This document shows positions 14,056 to 26,590 of a DNA stretch of 64,000 bases, one piece after another (positions within the stretch are counted from its first letter, which is position 1; each line of letters begins with the position of its first letter). A program made the translations under genes and the position numbers. Where the stretch lies: positions 1 to 64,000 of the forward strand of contig JAWZXG010000045.1 of assembly GCA_037178625.1 (NCBI GenBank). Direction: 5' to 3'. The notes under the pieces were generated by a model. That model saw only the letters and a program-made list of their open reading frames with translations, had not been told where the DNA came from and made no database searches. This stretch comes from Skeletonema tropicum. Its lineage: Eukaryota > Bacillariophyta > Thalassiosirophyceae > Thalassiosirales > Thalassiosiraceae.

Positions 14056-15367
14056 AAGACCGGCGCAAATGAAAATATTGCCAGGGCAAATTTCGTCAGC
14101 ACGCTTGGCGCTAGATATTTTTAAATTGCCCTCGTTCGACGATCGGGCGGGCTCTATGATGGGTTGATTGGTCGAAGATCCAAGACGCTTCGCTGAAGAA
14201 CGATTCCTAGATCAGTGTGTGATCATGATTGGTTGGTACGGTGTGCATCATGGAAACAAACACAGTTTCGGCCTCGCTACCGCTCACCCTCACACAACAC
14301 ACTTGGTGACAATCAGCGCCGTCAATGATTGGTTGGCACGATGGAGATCATGATCGGTTGGTACGATGTAGTGTGATGATGGAATGGTTGGTACGATGTA
14401 GTGTGATGATGTTTGGTTGGCACGATGAGGTTTAAGATTGTTGTTTGTTGTGAGGTGTTGGTACAATACCTGCGATGGGTGATAGGTTGGCACGTTGGGG
14501 ATTAGGATCGTAGATTGGGAGTCGAGTGTGGTCAGTGATGGATTGGCACGTTGTGTGGAATGATGAAGATGGAAGCGAGCCGACCGGAGGGAGGGGAGCT
14601 GACGGTGGATTGGGATTAATAGATGGACGGTTCATGTTCATGTGATGTTGGCCGAGCGGAGTCGAGGCCTGTTAAAGATGACGCCCCATTAAGTGGTCGT
14701 TCTTCAGCGAATCAGCGAAGCGTTCTTAGTCGGGGGCGAGGGCGACCCCTCCCTGAGCACCGTTTATTGATATTGTGGATCTTACAGCATTAAAGTATCT
14801 TATATCTTACAGCATTAAAGTGGTCGCTTTTTTTGGATCTTCGACGTGCAAACTTTCTGGATGAGGCTGATCGATGCTTCTGTCTTTCGCGAGGCCCTTG
14901 GTCGAGCTGTGTTTATACATTTTGATAGTAATAATAGTACCAATCGATAGAGCTGGATGAGACGATTGTAACAGTGGTTAATTTGTCGAATTTGATGATT
15001 TGGACCCTAATGGTGACATCCTGGGTTCACAGCCGAACTTGGCCCCGATAGATCACTTTCTTGCCCCGTTTTTGACCGAGACGATCTGTAAAAAGTCGTC
15101 CAATTAGGCTGATTATACGCCTCATCGATAGAGCTGCTCAACAGCTTTCCAAAACGACACTTATAGCCCTCATTGGACTACTAGAACGGAAGATACCATA
15201 CACAAGATACGGCCGTTGCATCATTGGGTACCTTGCTATTATTTGATACTTGAGCTTGAGTGGTTAAACGGAAGAAGTGAGAAGGTGGTGCCGGAAGCAA
15301 ATCTGATGGCCATCTATCTCATCGGAAAAAGTCCGCCCGCCAAGTGCAAAGTGCAACAATCAAAAAA

Positions 15368-16435
15368 TCAAGCAAAGAGCAAAGAGCCATCACCGAGTAG
15401 CATGTAGGATGTGCCGACAATTCGTCGTTGGTCGTTGGCTAAGCGTTGGATATGTTCGACACTGATGGGATCATTGATGACATCATTCCCCACGGATGCA
15501 CCATCATTTGATTTGTGGCGATTTTTTGCCAAAGGCGGTACTAGTGGCTCTCCATTATTACTAACAACAACTTGTTGTCCACTTGACGAGGACGACAATG
15601 CCTCACGATAAAGTTGATGTATATCATTCGACAACTCCAAAAATTCCAGGACATGATCGGCAGTAATTCTCATATCATCTTCAAATGCCACAAAGAAATC
15701 ATAAAATTGCAACTTATCCCGAAGCACATATCGATGTTGTCGACTTAATGCATGATCACCATGACTAATTGCCTGATCTGGCTTCGGACGATTCTTGTTA
15801 TAAGTATTTTTGTAATAGAGAGGTATAGCATCCTCCCACACTTCCAGTCCGACACCGCGGGGTAGAGCGTCAATAATGATTTGTCGTCGATGTGGTGCTA
15901 GGACCTTGTACCCGAGGATTAGATAGACATCCACTTGCCAGCCGCGAGATGTCATGGATGTGACCGAGTCAATGAGTGGTGGTAGCATGACGTGTTGTAG
16001 TCGATCAAAGCCGTGGGTGGTCCCTCTTGTTCCCTTGTCGTATTCTACGAGAGATGTTGTAATTAGGAGTACTCGGAGTGGTGGCTGTGGCTGTGGCTGT
16101 GGCTGTGGCTTGTCACGCTGCTGTGATGTCGTCGATGATGAGGAAGATTTCTTTGCTCGGGCTCGCGATAGTATGCTCGGAATATCCCACGTCCAGTGAT
16201 TTCGATCATTTCGATCGTATATATCCGTGCTCGTCAATAAGGACATATCATGTGACGATTCTTCTGAAAGGAGGCGTCGGCGTCGGCGCTGCAGCTGTTG
16301 TTGTTGTTGTTGCTCTGGAGTGCGAGTGATACTGATGCGCTTAGTTTGAAGTATTGTGTAGCAACATAGCACAACAGCAGCAGCAGCGACGGATGCGAAG
16401 AAGATTATTGATGTGTCAAGTCTCGTCATTTTCAT
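15368..16435 (-). CDS. Gene B, unit 5: intact, long Pro-Gln allele
   Basis: The frame is uninterrupted from the ATG to the same TGA as the reference, 355 codons. It carries one more Pro-Gln dipeptide (6 bp) than the common allele, so the stem is two residues longer. Anchor, VDVYLILGY and EDDM motifs are unchanged. Confidence 0.65.
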   Translation of the reverse strand: MKMTRLDTSIIFFASVAAAAVVLCCYTILQTKRISITRTPEQQQQQQLQRRRRRLLSEESSHDMSLLTSTDIYDRNDRNHWTWDIPSILSRARAKKSSSSSTTSQQRDKPQPQPQPQPPLRVLLITTSLVEYDKGTRGTTHGFDRLQHVMLPPLIDSVTSMTSRGWQVDVYLILGYKVLAPHRRQIIIDALPRGVGLEVWEDAIPLYYKNTYNKNRPKPDQAISHGDHALSRQHRYVLRDKLQFYDFFVAFEDDMRITADHVLEFLELSNDIHQLYREALSSSSSGQQVVVSNNGEPLVPPLAKNRHKSNDGASVGNDVINDPISVEHIQRLANDQRRIVGTSYMLLGDGSLLFA

Positions 16436-16707
16436 TCTTTGATAGAAGTACCACCGTGCTACATGGGCACGCTTCAACAATAGTCAATAGTATCGCAGCC
16501 TCTTGATGAGAGCGATGATTATGAGCTTAAGTAATGAATCTGCACCCACGTAAGTATGTACCATCACAAAGACATGCTTCATTCACTCAACCAACAAATC
16601 CAACTCAAACCTGCCTTCATTGACGAACGGTACCCAAATACGCAATGAATGTTGCTTACTTCAAGAGAGTGAAAGAGAATCATCATGTTGTTACACTGAA
16701 TACTTAT

Positions 16708-17356
16708 TTATTGCATCGAATAATACGTATGCAAGAGACACGAATACGAGTATTGTGTATCGTAATGTTGAAGCTCCTTGTACATACGATCTTTCATCTT
16801 GTTTGTAATGATTTTATCAGCCTCCATCAACCTTTTCAGATCTGTATCAAAGAATAAAGCTTTTGCAATGCGCTTTAGTGTCACGTCCATTGGCCTATCC
16901 ATTGCTGATTGCCTGATATATATATCTGGCCTTGGATGATCCCAGGCTATTTCTCGTAGAGTTGGCACGATGGATTTATTCCCCCACCGGAACGATGATG
17001 CAGCTTTTCCATTGATCGAATTGTGGCTCCACTCGCATGCAGTCCCGTGGCCCAAACAAACTCCTCCGCACTACTCCAACCTCCAACCCTTCCAAATTCA
17101 CGTTTCCCTTCATATCTTCTCTTCCAATGGTCGTATTAATGCGATGAGTGGTGATTTGGAAAGCTCTCGTCAAGCTCTATCGATTGGGCACACTACCAAG
17201 GCGAAATATCAATCCTTTGTCAATCGCCTCAACTCGAGAGGGGTCTAGAAAGTCATCCCCAGCGCCAAAGTCGGTCCAAAATTTTGAATTTTCAACAAAA
17301 TGGACCATCTCCATCATCAAAACCATCAACATCACTATTATCACCACGAAACACAT
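16708..17356 (-). pseudogene. Candidate gene A, unit 6: +4 allele only
   Basis: The GCATGCAG insertion is the only difference from the reference and causes premature termination soon after it. Confidence 0.33.
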
Positions 17357-18666
17357 AAGACCGGCGCAAATGAAAATATTGCCAGGGCAAATTTCGTCAG
17401 CACGCTTGGCGCTAGATATTTTTAAATTGCCCTCGTTCGACGATCGGGCGGGCTCTATGATGGGTTGATTGGTCGAAGATCCAAGACGCTTCGCTGAAGA
17501 ACGATTCCTAGATCAGTGTGTGATCATGATTGGTTGGTACGGTGTGCATCATGGAAACAAACACAGTTCGGCCTCGCTACCGCTCACCCTCACACAACAC
17601 ACTTGGTGACAATCAGCGCCGTCAATGATTGGTTGGCACGATGGAGATCATGATCGGTTGGTACGATGTAGTGTGATGATGGAATGGTTGGTACGATGTA
17701 GTGTGATGATGTTTGGTTGGCACGATGAGGTTTAAGATTGTTGTTTGTTGTGAGGTGTTGGTACAATACCTGCGATGGGTGATAGGTTGGCACGTTGGGG
17801 ATTAGGATCGTAGATTGGGAGTCGAGTGTGGTCAGTGATGGATTGGCACGTTGTGTGGAATGATGAAGATGGAAGCGAGCCGACCGGAGGGAGGGGAGCT
17901 GACGGTGGATTGGGATTAATAGATGGACGGTTCATGTTCATGTGATGTTGGCCGAGCGGAGTCGAGGCCTGTTAAAGATGACGCCCCATTAAGTGGTCGT
18001 TCTTCAGCGAATCAGCGAAGCGTTCTTAGTCGGGGGCGAGGGCGACCCCTCCCTGAGCACCGTTTATTGATATTGTGGATCTTACAGCATTAAAGTATCT
18101 TATATCTTACAGCATTAAAGTGGTCGCTTTTTTTGGATCTTCGACGTGCAAACTTTCTGGATGAGGCTGATCGATGCTTCTGTCTTTCGCGAGGCCCTTG
18201 GTCGAGCTGTGTTTATACATTTTGATAGTAATAATAGTACCAATCGATAGAGCTGGATGAGACGATTGTAACAGTGGTTAATTTGTCGAATTTGATGATT
18301 TGGACCCTAATGGTGACATCCTGGGTTCACAGCCGAACTTGGCCCCGATAGATCACTTTCTTGCCCCGTTTTTGACCGAGACGATCTGTAAAAAGTCGTC
18401 CAATTAGGCTGATTATACGCCTCATCGATAGAGCTGCTCAACAGCTTTCCAAAACGACACTTATAGCCCTCATTGGACTACTAGAACGGAAGATACCATA
18501 CACAAGATACGGCCGTTGCATCATTGGGTACCTTGCTATTATTGATACTTGAGCTTGAGTGGTTAAACGGAAGAAGTGAGAAGGTGGTGCCGGAAGCAAA
18601 TCTGATGGCCATCTATCTCATCGGAAAAAGTCCGCCCGCCAAGTGCAAAGTGCAACAATCAAAAAA

Positions 18667-19728
18667 TCAAGCAAAGAGCAAAGAGCCATCACCGAGTAGC
18701 ATGTAGGATGTGCCGACAATTCGTCGTTGGTCGTTGGCTAAGCGTTGGATATGTTCGACACTGATGGGATCATTGATGACATCATTCCCCACGGATGCAC
18801 CATCATTTGATTTGTGGCGATTTTTTGCCAAAGGCGGTACTAGTGGCTCTCCATTATTACTAACAACAACTTGTTGTCCACTTGACGAGGACGACAATGC
18901 CTCACGATAAAGTTGATGTATATCATTCGACAACTCCAAAAATTCCAGGACATGATCGGCAGTAATTCTCATATCATCTTCAAATGCCACAAAGAAATCA
19001 TAAAATTGCAACTTATCCCGAAGCACATATCGATGTTGTCGACTTAATGCATGATCACCATGACTAATTGCCTGATCTGGCTTCGGACGATTCTTGTTAT
19101 AAGTATTTTTGTAATAGAGAGGTATAGCATCCTCCCACACTTCCAGTCCGACACCGCGGGGTAGAGCGTCAATAATGATTTGTCGTCGATGTGGTGCTAG
19201 GACCTTGTACCCGAGGATTAGATAGACATCCACTTGCCAGCCGCGAGATGTCATGGATGTGACCGAGTCAATGAGTGGTGGTAGCATGACGTGTTGTAGT
19301 CGATCAAAGCCGTGGGTGGTCCCTCTTGTTCCCTTGTCGTATTCTACGAGAGATGTTGTAATTAGGAGTACTCGGAGTGGTGGCTGTGGCTGTGGCTGTG
19401 GCTTGTCACGCTGCTGTGATGTCGTCGATGATGAGGAAGATTTCTTTGCTCGGGCTCGCGATAGTATGCTCGGAATATCCCACGTCCAGTGATTTCGATC
19501 ATTTCGATCGTATATATCCGTGCTCGTCAATAAGGACATATCATGTGACGATTCTTCTGAAAGGAGGCGTCGGCGTCGGCGCTGCAGCTGTTGTTGTTGT
19601 TGTTGCTCTGGAGTGCGAGTGATACTGATGCGCTTAGTTTGAAGTATTGTGTAGCAACATAGCACAACAGCAGCAGCAGCGACGGATGCGAAGAAGATTA
19701 TTGATGTGTCAAGTCTCGTCATTTTCAT
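18667..19728 (-). CDS. Gene B, unit 6: intact, consensus allele
   Basis: A 353-codon frame identical in predicted protein to units 7, 8, 15 and 19, so this is the most frequent intact allele of the array. Confidence 0.67.
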   Translation of the reverse strand: MKMTRLDTSIIFFASVAAAAVVLCCYTILQTKRISITRTPEQQQQQQLQRRRRRLLSEESSHDMSLLTSTDIYDRNDRNHWTWDIPSILSRARAKKSSSSSTTSQQRDKPQPQPQPPLRVLLITTSLVEYDKGTRGTTHGFDRLQHVMLPPLIDSVTSMTSRGWQVDVYLILGYKVLAPHRRQIIIDALPRGVGLEVWEDAIPLYYKNTYNKNRPKPDQAISHGDHALSRQHRYVLRDKLQFYDFFVAFEDDMRITADHVLEFLELSNDIHQLYREALSSSSSGQQVVVSNNGEPLVPPLAKNRHKSNDGASVGNDVINDPISVEHIQRLANDQRRIVGTSYMLLGDGSLLFA

Positions 19729-20000
19729 TCTTTGATAGAAGTACCACCGTGCTACATGGGCACGCTTCAACAATAGTCAATAGTATCGCAGCCTCTTGAT
19801 GAGAGCGATGATTATGAGCTTAAGTAATGAATCTGCACCCACGTAAGTATGTACCATCACAAAGACATGCTTCATTCACTCAACCAACAAATCCAACTCA
19901 AACCTGCCTTCATTGACGAACGGTACCCAAATACGCAATGAATGTTGCTTACTTCAAGAGAGTGAAAGAGAATCATCATGTTGTTACACTGAATACTTAT

Positions 20001-20648
20001 TTATTGCATCGAATAATACGTATGCAAGAGACACGAATACGAGTATTGTGTATCGTAATGTTGAAGCTCCTTGTACATACGATCTTTCATCTTGTTTGTA
20101 ATGATTTTATCAGCCTCCATCAACCTTTTCAGATCTGTATCAAAGAATAAAGCTTTTGCAATGCGCTTTAGTGTCACGTCCATTGGCCTATCCATTGCTG
20201 ATTGCCTGATATATATATCTGGCCTTGGATGATCCCAGGCTATTTCTCGTAGAGTTGGCACGATGGATTTATTCCCCCACCGGAACGATGATGCAGCTTT
20301 TCCATTGATCGAATTGTGGCTCCACTCGCATGCAGTCCGTGGCCCAAACAAACTCCTCCGCACTACTCCAACCTCCAACCCTTCCAAATTCACGTTTCCC
20401 TTCATATCTTCTCTTCCAATGGTCGTATTAATGCGATGAGTGGTGATTTGGAAAGCTCTCGTCAAGCTCTATCGATTGGGCACACTACCAAGGCGAAATA
20501 TCAATCCTTTGTCAATCGCCTCAACTCGAGAGGGGTCTAGAAAGTCATCCCCAGCGCCAAAGTCGGTCCAAAATTTTGAATTTTCAACAAAATGGACCAT
20601 CTCCATCATCAAAACCATCAACATCACTATTATCACCACGAAACACAT
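20001..20648 (-). CDS. Candidate gene A, unit 7: open under the splice model
   Basis: The GCATGCAG insertion (+4) is offset by loss of one c just beyond it, so the frame survives with a slightly changed sequence (GPRTACEWSH in place of GPRDCEWSH). The membrane segment, the hypothetical intron and the stop match the reference. Confidence 0.36.
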
Positions 20649-21963
20649 AAGACCGGCGCAAATGAAAATATTGCCAGGGCAAATTTCGTCAGCACGCTTG
20701 GCGCTAGATATTTTTAAATTGCCCTCGTTCGACGATCGGGCGGGCTCTATGATGGGTTGATTGGTCGAAGATCCAAGACGCTTCGCTGAAGAACGATTCC
20801 TAGATCAGTGTGTGATCATGATTGGTTGGTACGGTGTGCATCATGGAAACAAACACAGTTCGGCCTCGCTACCGCTCACCCTCACACAACACACTTGGTG
20901 ACAATCAGCGCCGTCAATGATTGGTTGGCACGATGGAGATCATGATCGGTTGGTACGATGTAGTGTGATGATGGAATGGTTGGTACGATGTAGTGTGATG
21001 ATGTTTGGTTGGCACGATGAGGTTTAAGATTGTTGTTTGTTGTGAGGTGTTGGTACAATACCTGCGATGGGTGATAGGTTGGCACGTTGGGGATTAGGAT
21101 CGTAGATTGGGAGTCGAGTGTGGTCAGTGATGGATTGGCACGTTGTGTGGAATGATGAAGATGGAAGCGAGCCGACCGGAGGGAGGGGAGCTGACGGTGG
21201 ATTGGGATTAATAGATGGACGGTTCATGTTCATGTGATGTTGGCCGAGCGGAGTCGAGGCCTGTTAAAGATGACGCCCCATTAAGTGGTCGTTCTTCAGC
21301 GAATCAGCGAAGCGTTCTTAGTCGGGGCGAGGCGAGGGCGACCCCTCCCTGAGCACCGTTTATTGATATTGTGGATCTTACAGCATTAAAGTATCTTATA
21401 TCTTACAGCATTAAAGTGGTCGCTTTTTTTGGATCTTCGACGTGCAAACTTTCTGGATGAGGCTGATCGATGCTTCTGTCTTTCGCGAGGCCCTTGGTCG
21501 AGCTGTGTTTATACATTTTGATAGTAATAATAGTACCAATCGATAGAGCTGGATGAGACGATTGTAACAGTGGTTAATTTGTCGAATTTGATGATTTGGA
21601 CCCTAATGGTGACATCCTGGGTTCACAGCCGAACTTGGCCCCGATAGATCACTTTCTTGCCCCGTTTTTGACCGAGACGATCTGTAAAAAGTCGTCCAAT
21701 TAGGCTGATTATACGCCTCATCGATAGAGCTGCTCAACAGCTTTCCAAAACGACACTTATAGCCCTCATTGGACTACTAGAACGGAAGATACCATACACA
21801 AGATACGGCCGTTGCATCATTGGGTACCTTGCTATTATTTGATACTTGAGCTTGAGTGGTTAAACGGAAGAAGTGAGAAGGTGGTGCCGGAAGCAAATCT
21901 GATGGCCATCTATCTCATCGGAAAAAGTCCGCCCGCCAAGTGCAAAGTGCAACAATCAAAAAA

Positions 21964-23025
21964 TCAAGCAAAGAGCAAAGAGCCATCACCGAGTAGCATG
22001 TAGGATGTGCCGACAATTCGTCGTTGGTCGTTGGCTAAGCGTTGGATATGTTCGACACTGATGGGATCATTGATGACATCATTCCCCACGGATGCACCAT
22101 CATTTGATTTGTGGCGATTTTTTGCCAAAGGCGGTACTAGTGGCTCTCCATTATTACTAACAACAACTTGTTGTCCACTTGACGAGGACGACAATGCCTC
22201 ACGATAAAGTTGATGTATATCATTCGACAACTCCAAAAATTCCAGGACATGATCGGCAGTAATTCTCATATCATCTTCAAATGCCACAAAGAAATCATAA
22301 AATTGCAACTTATCCCGAAGCACATATCGATGTTGTCGACTTAATGCATGATCACCATGACTAATTGCCTGATCTGGCTTCGGACGATTCTTGTTATAAG
22401 TATTTTTGTAATAGAGAGGTATAGCATCCTCCCACACTTCCAGTCCGACACCGCGGGGTAGAGCGTCAATAATGATTTGTCGTCGATGTGGTGCTAGGAC
22501 CTTGTACCCGAGGATTAGATAGACATCCACTTGCCAGCCGCGAGATGTCATGGATGTGACCGAGTCAATGAGTGGTGGTAGCATGACGTGTTGTAGTCGA
22601 TCAAAGCCGTGGGTGGTCCCTCTTGTTCCCTTGTCGTATTCTACGAGAGATGTTGTAATTAGGAGTACTCGGAGTGGTGGCTGTGGCTGTGGCTGTGGCT
22701 TGTCACGCTGCTGTGATGTCGTCGATGATGAGGAAGATTTCTTTGCTCGGGCTCGCGATAGTATGCTCGGAATATCCCACGTCCAGTGATTTCGATCATT
22801 TCGATCGTATATATCCGTGCTCGTCAATAAGGACATATCATGTGACGATTCTTCTGAAAGGAGGCGTCGGCGTCGGCGCTGCAGCTGTTGTTGTTGTTGT
22901 TGCTCTGGAGTGCGAGTGATACTGATGCGCTTAGTTTGAAGTATTGTGTAGCAACATAGCACAACAGCAGCAGCAGCGACGGATGCGAAGAAGATTATTG
23001 ATGTGTCAAGTCTCGTCATTTTCAT
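21964..23025 (-). CDS. Gene B, unit 7: intact, consensus allele
   Basis: 353 codons with the same predicted protein as unit 6. The upstream region belongs to unit 8, whose candidate gene A is also open, so this is one of the best copies for an intact A-then-B order on the minus strand. Confidence 0.67.
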   Translation of the reverse strand: MKMTRLDTSIIFFASVAAAAVVLCCYTILQTKRISITRTPEQQQQQQLQRRRRRLLSEESSHDMSLLTSTDIYDRNDRNHWTWDIPSILSRARAKKSSSSSTTSQQRDKPQPQPQPPLRVLLITTSLVEYDKGTRGTTHGFDRLQHVMLPPLIDSVTSMTSRGWQVDVYLILGYKVLAPHRRQIIIDALPRGVGLEVWEDAIPLYYKNTYNKNRPKPDQAISHGDHALSRQHRYVLRDKLQFYDFFVAFEDDMRITADHVLEFLELSNDIHQLYREALSSSSSGQQVVVSNNGEPLVPPLAKNRHKSNDGASVGNDVINDPISVEHIQRLANDQRRIVGTSYMLLGDGSLLFA

Positions 23026-23297
23026 TCTTTGATAGAAGTACCACCGTGCTACATGGGCACGCTTCAACAATAGTCAATAGTATCGCAGCCTCTTGATGAG
23101 AGCGATGATTATGAGCTTAAGTAATGAATCTGCACCCACGTAAGTATGTACCATCACAAAGACATGCTTCATTCACTCAACCAACAAATCCAACTCAAAC
23201 CTGCCTTCATTGACGAACGGTACCCAAATACGCAATGAATGTTGCTTACTTCAAGAGAGTGAAAGAGAATCATCATGTTGTTACACTGAATACTTAT

Positions 23298-23945
23298 TTA
23301 TTGCATCGAATAATACGTATGCAAGAGACACGAATACGAGTATTGTGTATCGTAATGTTGAAGCTCCTTGTACATACGATCTTTCATCTTGTTTGTAATG
23401 ATTTTATCAGCCTCCATCAACCTTTTCAGATCTGTATCAAAGAATAAAGCTTTTGCAATGCGCTTTAGTGTCACGTCCATTGGCCTATCCATTGCTGATT
23501 GCCTGATATATATATCTGGCCTTGGATGATCCCAGGCTATTTCTCGTAGAGTTGGCACGATGGATTTATTCCCCCACCGGAACGATGATGCAGCTTTTCC
23601 ATTGATCGAATTGTGGCTCCACTCGCAGCAGTCCCGTGGCCCAAACAAACTCCTCCGCACTACTCCAACCTCCAACCCTTCCAAATTCACGTTTCCCTTC
23701 ATATCTTCTCTTCCAATGGTCGTATTAATGCGATGAGTGGTGATTTGGAAAGCTCTCGTCAAGCTCTATCGATTGGGCACACTACCAAGGCGAAATATCA
23801 ATCCTTTGTCAATCGCCTCAACTCGAGAGGGGTCTAGAAAGTCATCCCCAGCGCCAAAGTCGGTCCAAAATTTTGAATTTTCAACAAAATGGACCATCTC
23901 CATCATCAAAACCATCAACATCACTATTATCACCACGAAACACAT
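23298..23945 (-). CDS. Candidate gene A, unit 8: open, +1 codon allele
   Basis: The GCAGCAG allele adds one Cys codon (RDCCEWSH). Otherwise as the reference, about 189 residues under the splice model. Confidence 0.36.
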
Positions 23946-25256
23946 AAGACCGGCGCAAATGAAAATATTGCCAGGGCAAATTTCGTCAGCACGCTTGGCG
24001 CTAGATATTTTTAAATTGCCCTCGTTCGACGATCGGGCGGGCTCTATGATGGGTTGATTGGTCGAAGATCCAAGACGCTTCGCTGAAGAACGATTCCTAG
24101 ATCAGTGTGTGATCATGATTGGTTGGTACGGTGTGCATCATGGAAACAAACACAGTTCGGCCTCGCTACCGCTCACCCTCACACAACACACTTGGTGACA
24201 ATCAGCGCCGTCAATGATTGGTTGGCACGATGGAGATCATGATCGGTTGGTACGATGTAGTGTGATGATGGAATGGTTGGTACGATGTAGTGTGATGATG
24301 TTTGGTTGGCACGATGAGGTTTAAGATTGTTGTTTGTTGTGAGGTGTTGGTACAATACCTGCGATGGGTGATAGGTTGGCACGTTGGGGATTAGGATCGT
24401 AGATTGGGAGTCGAGTGTGGTCAGTGATGGATTGGCACGTTGTGTGGAATGATGAAGATGGAAGCGAGCCGACCGGAGGGAGGGGAGCTGACGGTGGATT
24501 GGGATTAATAGATGGACGGTTCATGTTCATGTGATGTTGGCCGAGCGGAGTCGAGGCCTGTTAAAGATGACGCCCCATTAAGTGGTCGTTCTTCAGCGAA
24601 TCAGCGAAGCGTTCTTAGTCGGGGGCGAGGGCGACCCCTCCCTGAGCACCGTTTATTGATATTGTGGATCTTACAGCATTAAAGTATCTTATATCTTACA
24701 GCATTAAAGTGGTCGCTTTTTTTGGATCTTCGACGTGCAAACTTTCTGGATGAGGCTGATCGATGCTTCTGTCTTTCGCGAGGCCCTTGGTCGAGCTGTG
24801 TTTATACATTTTGATAGTAATAATAGTACCAATCGATAGAGCTGGATGAGACGATTGTAACAGTGGTTAATTTGTCGAATTTGATGATTTGGACCCTAAT
24901 GGTGACATCCTGGGTTCACAGCCGAACTTGGCCCCGATAGATCACTTTCTTGCCCCGTTTTTGACCGAGACGATCTGTAAAAAGTCGTCCAATTAGGCTG
25001 ATTATACGCCTCATCGATAGAGCTGCTCAACAGCTTTCCAAAACGACACTTATAGCCCTCATTGGACTACTAGAACGGAAGATACCATACACAAGATACG
25101 GCCGTTGCATCATTGGGTACCTTGCTATTATTTGATACTTGAGCTTGAGTGGTTAAACGGAAGAAGTGAGAAGGTGGTGCCGGAAGCAAATCTGATGGCC
25201 ATCTATCTCATCGGAAAAAGTCCGCCCGCCAAGTGCAAAGTGCAACAATCAAAAAA

Positions 25257-26318
25257 TCAAGCAAAGAGCAAAGAGCCATCACCGAGTAGCATGTAGGATG
25301 TGCCGACAATTCGTCGTTGGTCGTTGGCTAAGCGTTGGATATGTTCGACACTGATGGGATCATTGATGACATCATTCCCCACGGATGCACCATCATTTGA
25401 TTTGTGGCGATTTTTTGCCAAAGGCGGTACTAGTGGCTCTCCATTATTACTAACAACAACTTGTTGTCCACTTGACGAGGACGACAATGCCTCACGATAA
25501 AGTTGATGTATATCATTCGACAACTCCAAAAATTCCAGGACATGATCGGCAGTAATTCTCATATCATCTTCAAATGCCACAAAGAAATCATAAAATTGCA
25601 ACTTATCCCGAAGCACATATCGATGTTGTCGACTTAATGCATGATCACCATGACTAATTGCCTGATCTGGCTTCGGACGATTCTTGTTATAAGTATTTTT
25701 GTAATAGAGAGGTATAGCATCCTCCCACACTTCCAGTCCGACACCGCGGGGTAGAGCGTCAATAATGATTTGTCGTCGATGTGGTGCTAGGACCTTGTAC
25801 CCGAGGATTAGATAGACATCCACTTGCCAGCCGCGAGATGTCATGGATGTGACCGAGTCAATGAGTGGTGGTAGCATGACGTGTTGTAGTCGATCAAAGC
25901 CGTGGGTGGTCCCTCTTGTTCCCTTGTCGTATTCTACGAGAGATGTTGTAATTAGGAGTACTCGGAGTGGTGGCTGTGGCTGTGGCTGTGGCTTGTCACG
26001 CTGCTGTGATGTCGTCGATGATGAGGAAGATTTCTTTGCTCGGGCTCGCGATAGTATGCTCGGAATATCCCACGTCCAGTGATTTCGATCATTTCGATCG
26101 TATATATCCGTGCTCGTCAATAAGGACATATCATGTGACGATTCTTCTGAAAGGAGGCGTCGGCGTCGGCGCTGCAGCTGTTGTTGTTGTTGTTGCTCTG
26201 GAGTGCGAGTGATACTGATGCGCTTAGTTTGAAGTATTGTGTAGCAACATAGCACAACAGCAGCAGCAGCGACGGATGCGAAGAAGATTATTGATGTGTC
26301 AAGTCTCGTCATTTTCAT
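25257..26318 (-). CDS. Gene B, unit 8: intact, consensus allele
   Basis: 353 codons, consensus protein. About 270 bp separate its ATG from the stop of the candidate gene A in unit 9, which lies upstream on the same strand. Confidence 0.67.
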   Translation of the reverse strand: MKMTRLDTSIIFFASVAAAAVVLCCYTILQTKRISITRTPEQQQQQQLQRRRRRLLSEESSHDMSLLTSTDIYDRNDRNHWTWDIPSILSRARAKKSSSSSTTSQQRDKPQPQPQPPLRVLLITTSLVEYDKGTRGTTHGFDRLQHVMLPPLIDSVTSMTSRGWQVDVYLILGYKVLAPHRRQIIIDALPRGVGLEVWEDAIPLYYKNTYNKNRPKPDQAISHGDHALSRQHRYVLRDKLQFYDFFVAFEDDMRITADHVLEFLELSNDIHQLYREALSSSSSGQQVVVSNNGEPLVPPLAKNRHKSNDGASVGNDVINDPISVEHIQRLANDQRRIVGTSYMLLGDGSLLFA

Positions 26319-26590
26319 TCTTTGATAGAAGTACCACCGTGCTACATGGGCACGCTTCAACAATAGTCAATAGTATCGCAGCCTCTTGATGAGAGCGATG
26401 ATTATGAGCTTAAGTAATGAATCTGCACCCACGTAAGTATGTACCATCACAAAGACATGCTTCATTCACTCAACCAACAAATCCAACTCAAACCTGCCTT
26501 CATTGACGAACGGTACCCAAATACGCAATGAATGTTGCTTACTTCAAGAGAGTGAAAGAGAATCATCATGTTGTTACACTGAATACTTAT

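Larger units (their letters stand above)
13201..16500 (-). repeat. Array unit 5 (3300 bp)
   Basis: GCATGCAG allele, one extra Pro-Gln repeat and an extra t near 14267. Gene B is uninterrupted. Confidence 0.95.
16501..19793 (-). repeat. Array unit 6 (3293 bp)
   Basis: GCATGCAG allele, with one t lost near 18541. Otherwise consensus-like; gene B is uninterrupted. Confidence 0.95.
19794..23090 (-). repeat. Array unit 7 (3297 bp)
   Basis: GCATGCAG allele with a compensating one-base loss just after it (tccg instead of tcccg), a net +3. It has a private gcgaggc duplication near 21325. Both genes are open. Confidence 0.95.
23091..26383 (-). repeat. Array unit 8 (3293 bp)
   Basis: GCAGCAG allele (+3), otherwise consensus. 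Both genes are open. Confidence 0.95.

Noticed and set aside
25967..26212. Plus-strand frame starting with a Val-Ala repeat
   Set aside because: It is the complement of the Pro-Gln and Gln runs of gene B; shadow frame.
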